DNA from: Glaciihabitans tibetensis
GTDB taxonomy: Bacteria; Actinomycetota; Actinomycetes; Actinomycetales; Microbacteriaceae
Assembly: GCF_003003265.1 (NCBI RefSeq)
Contig: NZ_PVTL01000001.1
Span: 62,001 to 126,000 of the forward strand
Reading direction: 5' to 3'
DNA length: 64,000 nucleotides
The notes under the pieces were generated by a model. It saw only the letters and a list, made by a program, of their open reading frames with translations, was not told the origin of the DNA and ran no database searches. Positions 62,093 through 64,000 of the stretch are shown here, piece by piece (position 1 is the stretch's first letter; each line of letters starts with the position of its first letter). The position numbers and the translations under genes were made by a program.

Positions 62093-63817
62093 CTACTGAT
62101 ACGTGACCAAATCCGGAACCGGGAACACCCCAGCGACGGTCTGTTCCGGGTTCAGCATCGGCGCATCCTCGTCGTAGAAATTCTTCCACCCCCAGGCGAC
62201 ACCGGCGGGCGCATCCTGATGGAGCGCCCGCCAGGTGGCCTGCTTGTCCGGCTGCGCGCCCAGGCCGTCGGCGTGGATGAGCATCGCTAGCTCGGGGTGG
62301 GACATGTCGATCGCAGACCGGTCCCGCAGCATCGATTGCCGAAACTGGTGCAGCACCAGCATCTTCTGAGGCAGTGCCTTCTCGTTCGTGAGTTCTGCCA
62401 GCCACGCCGTAACCGCATTCACTTCGACCGCGTCGACACCTCCGACCTGCTTCAGGTGAACCTGGTCGGGTGCTAGCCGCCATTCCGGGTCGATCGCCAG
62501 CCCGACGTTGGGCAGCTCCAGTAATTCCTGGTACTGCTTCGCCTGGGTCAGGAAGTCGGTGCGGCCCGGTTGGAGGTCGAGCACGACGTACACCCCTTCA
62601 GCGGCGGCCGCGTCGATCCAGGGGCGCAGGCGCGCGGGGTCGAGCTCGTTCGAGTAGTTGCCGTCCGCGCCCGCCGAAGCGGATGCAACGGTCGCGATGA
62701 TCTCGAACATCGGAACCACCGTTTTGTCGGTCAGGCCCGCGTAGGGCGCGGCAACATCTTTGGCGCGCTGGATTGCGGCCGCGACATCCTGCTCACCCAG
62801 CACGCCCATTGACGGTGTTCCCGGCGTTCCGTAAAGGGCGATGAACTGGTGTTGCGGAAACAACAGCTGGCCACCTCCCGGCAGGGTCGCGCCGGTGCGG
62901 GAAGCCCGGATCTTCCAGTCGAGCTCGGGTTCGCCGCCGAACGCGGCTCCGATCGCCAGGGTCTTGCTCGTGGCTGAACCATGCAGGGCTTCGACGGCGG
63001 CGGCGTTAGCCTGCGGGTTGGGGGCGGATGTCGGCAGCAGCTGCACCGCGACCCCGGCAGCCTGTGCGGTGGCGATAGACGCGATCTGCGCGTCCGAGTC
63101 GAGCGCCAGGGCGAGGGTGTCGTCGAGTGGCGGTGCGGGAGTCGTGCGGGGGATGGCCGCAGCGCGATTTCTGTCGGCGGTGCCAGGGGTGCCCGCCGCG
63201 CCGTCCTCGGCGTCGAGGGCGAAGCCGAGCGCGGCCTCAACGTGCTCCTGAGTCGCATCCGATGCGACGATGCGCGGCGTGCCGTCGGCGGGGTCGTTCT
63301 CAGAGCCGTCAGCGGCGTCGTTCCCGGAATTGTTAGCGGCGTCGTCCGCGGAATTGTCAGCGGCGTCGTCCGCGGAGTCGGAGGAGCCTGGTCTCGCCGC
63401 GAAACCCGCCGGATCGCCGATGGACCAGACCGTTGTGACGTTGAGGCGGGTGAACTCATCGCGGAGCGCAGCATCCACCTCACCTGGGGCAGCCGAGGAG
63501 CCCGGGCCTGCACCGTCCGCAACGAGGAGGGGGACACCGACGGCGACGGCCGCCCGTGCAGCGAGGGCCTGCGCGGCGGGGTCACCGGCCGGCGCGACCA
63601 CCACCACGCGGGACTCATCGAAGAGGGCGACGCTGGTGGCGATCGATGCGGCCTGCTCGCTGGCGTCGGCGACGACGGTAAGCGAAGCTTCAGGGCTCGA
63701 TGTGCGGGCCTGGTATTCGGTCGTCGGGGGCGGTTCGGTGGCGGTGCAGGAGCACAGCGCGAGCGTTCCGGCGAGGACCAGAGCAGTGGTGCCGACAGTT
63801 CGGATACGAATAGCCAT
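62093..63817 (-). CDS. Large lipoprotein with TIM-barrel-like C-terminus
   Basis: 574 residues. Signal with lipobox LCSC (Cys 24). The N-terminal half (about 45-240) looks like a Rossmann-type repeat similar to wall-binding proteins (SRVVVVAPAGDPAAQALAARAAVAVGVPLLVADG), interrupted by an Asp/Ala/Asn-rich stretch (about 146-180). The C-terminal half (about 340-574) has the character of a glycoside-hydrolase-like barrel (VYVVLDLQPGRTDFL, IDPEWRLAPDQVH, LHQFRQSMLRDR), but no active site I can name. Start ATG 63817; the frame's GTG at 63844 is less likely. Confidence 0.8.
   Translation of the reverse strand: MAIRIRTVGTTALVLAGTLALCSCTATEPPPTTEYQARTSSPEASLTVVADASEQAASIATSVALFDESRVVVVAPAGDPAAQALAARAAVAVGVPLLVADGAGPGSSAAPGEVDAALRDEFTRLNVTTVWSIGDPAGFAARPGSSDSADDAADNSADDAANNSGNDAADGSENDPADGTPRIVASDATQEHVEAALGFALDAEDGAAGTPGTADRNRAAAIPRTTPAPPLDDTLALALDSDAQIASIATAQAAGVAVQLLPTSAPNPQANAAAVEALHGSATSKTLAIGAAFGGEPELDWKIRASRTGATLPGGGQLLFPQHQFIALYGTPGTPSMGVLGEQDVAAAIQRAKDVAAPYAGLTDKTVVPMFEIIATVASASAGADGNYSNELDPARLRPWIDAAAAEGVYVVLDLQPGRTDFLTQAKQYQELLELPNVGLAIDPEWRLAPDQVHLKQVGGVDAVEVNAVTAWLAELTNEKALPQKMLVLHQFRQSMLRDRSAIDMSHPELAMLIHADGLGAQPDKQATWRALHQDAPAGVAWGWKNFYDEDAPMLNPEQTVAGVFPVPDLVTYQ
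63282..63381 (-). repeat. 24-bp in-frame repeat in the lipoprotein
   Basis: Four or five units of a 24-bp sequence containing GTCAGCGGCGTCGTC variants; codes for SADDAADN-type octapeptides (about residues 146-180). Frame is preserved. Confidence 0.85.
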
Positions 63818-63866
63818 CGCCTCAACGCTACGCCACACCACCACCGTGCTGCGGCTCGGGCCGTGT

Positions 63867-64000
63867 CTACCGTCGTGCAGTGCGACGTCGTGCAGTGCGA
63901 CGTCGTGCCACCAGCCACGCCGCCACCACCACGCCGAGCGCCACCACCGTGCCGAGAAGGGTTTCTACGGCCCGGTCGGCGATCAGCGTTTGCGTGTCCA
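63867..64000 (-). CDS. FUSC-like membrane protein, C-terminal end only
   Basis: Only the last 44 codons are in the window (start beyond 64000): DTQTLIADRAVETLLGTVV then a hydrophobic helix and a very basic tail. This resembles the end of a fusaric-acid-resistance (FUSC/YccS) type membrane transporter, but the piece is short. The terminal RRTAR-RRTAR-R is encoded by a 15-bp repeat. Confidence 0.6.
   Translation of the reverse strand, partial: DTQTLIADRAVETLLGTVVALGVVVAAWLVARRRTARRRTARR
63871..63908 (-). repeat. 15-bp repeat in the FUSC-like gene tail
   Basis: CGTCGTGCAGTGCGA at 63871-63885 and 63886-63900, then a partial third. It lies in the last codons, immediately before the stop at 63867-63869. 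Confidence 0.9.

Overview
The window is a high-GC chromosomal segment of an actinobacterium, most likely a member of the Microbacteriaceae (an inference from gene content and order, not a database match). The evidence is the order trmD, rplS, lepB, rnhB, DUF2469, yraN, comM, dprA, xerC, M23 peptidase, rpsB, tsf, pyrH, frr, cdsA, DivIVA-domain gene; a second block of glgB/glgE/glgP/glgX, cysteine desulfurase, cstA, mnmA, ligA and gatCAB; the GlgE pathway; many genes that look leaderless; and no rRNA, tRNA, insertion sequence, phage or CRISPR array.

Layout. 1-2.2 kb: the end of trmD, a reverse-strand TetR-map pair set between trmD and rplS, and a small membrane protein. 2.3-9.2 kb: rplS, lepB, rnhB, DUF2469, yraN, comM and dprA, interrupted between comM and dprA by a reverse ArsR/SRPBCC pair. 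9.3-16 kb: accessory genes (acyltransferase, MarR plus MMPL exporter, phosphodiesterase, YdeI-like protein, XRE regulator with membrane partner). 16-24 kb: xerC, an M23-like protein, then translation and envelope genes from rpsB to cdsA, a DivIVA-domain protein and a wall-lytic transglycosylase-like protein. 24-31.5 kb: small conserved genes, an AI-2E-type permease, a giant DivIVA-type coiled coil, a membrane/lipoprotein fusion and a thioredoxin-TPR protein. 31.5-41 kb: glycogen/alpha-glucan genes (glgB-glgE reverse, glgP forward, ybaK and glgX reverse). 41-56 kb: cysteine desulfurase, lipoprotein, cstA-ybdD, mnmA, ligA, a DUF1023-type hydrolase, NUDIX and gatC-gatA-gatB. 56-64 kb: lipoproteins, a CDGSH gene remnant, a sugar pyruvyl-transferase/glycosyltransferase pair, a PRISE-type reductase, AlkB, two tiny acidic proteins and the end of a FUSC-like membrane protein.

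The most unusual signal is not a gene. At 15 or more genes on both strands a short tandem array (units of 14-30 bp, once 87 bp, 2-10 copies) sits at the 3' end of the gene, and in most cases the stop codon lies inside a repeat unit. Unit sequence and length differ at every locus, so the arrays appear to have formed in place at gene ends rather than spreading as one mobile repeat. Some have become coding sequence of the downstream gene (lipoprotein at 42427, ybdD) or of the gene's own tail (map, FUSC-like protein).

Functional links: GlgE builds alpha-1,4-glucan from maltose-1-phosphate, GlgB branches it, and GlgP and GlgX take it down. The desulfurase can feed sulfur to MnmA for 2-thiouridine in tRNA. 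GatCAB supplies Gln-tRNA(Gln) and/or Asn-tRNA(Asn). ComM and DprA handle incoming single-stranded DNA. Two DivIVA-type proteins point to polar growth or division machinery.
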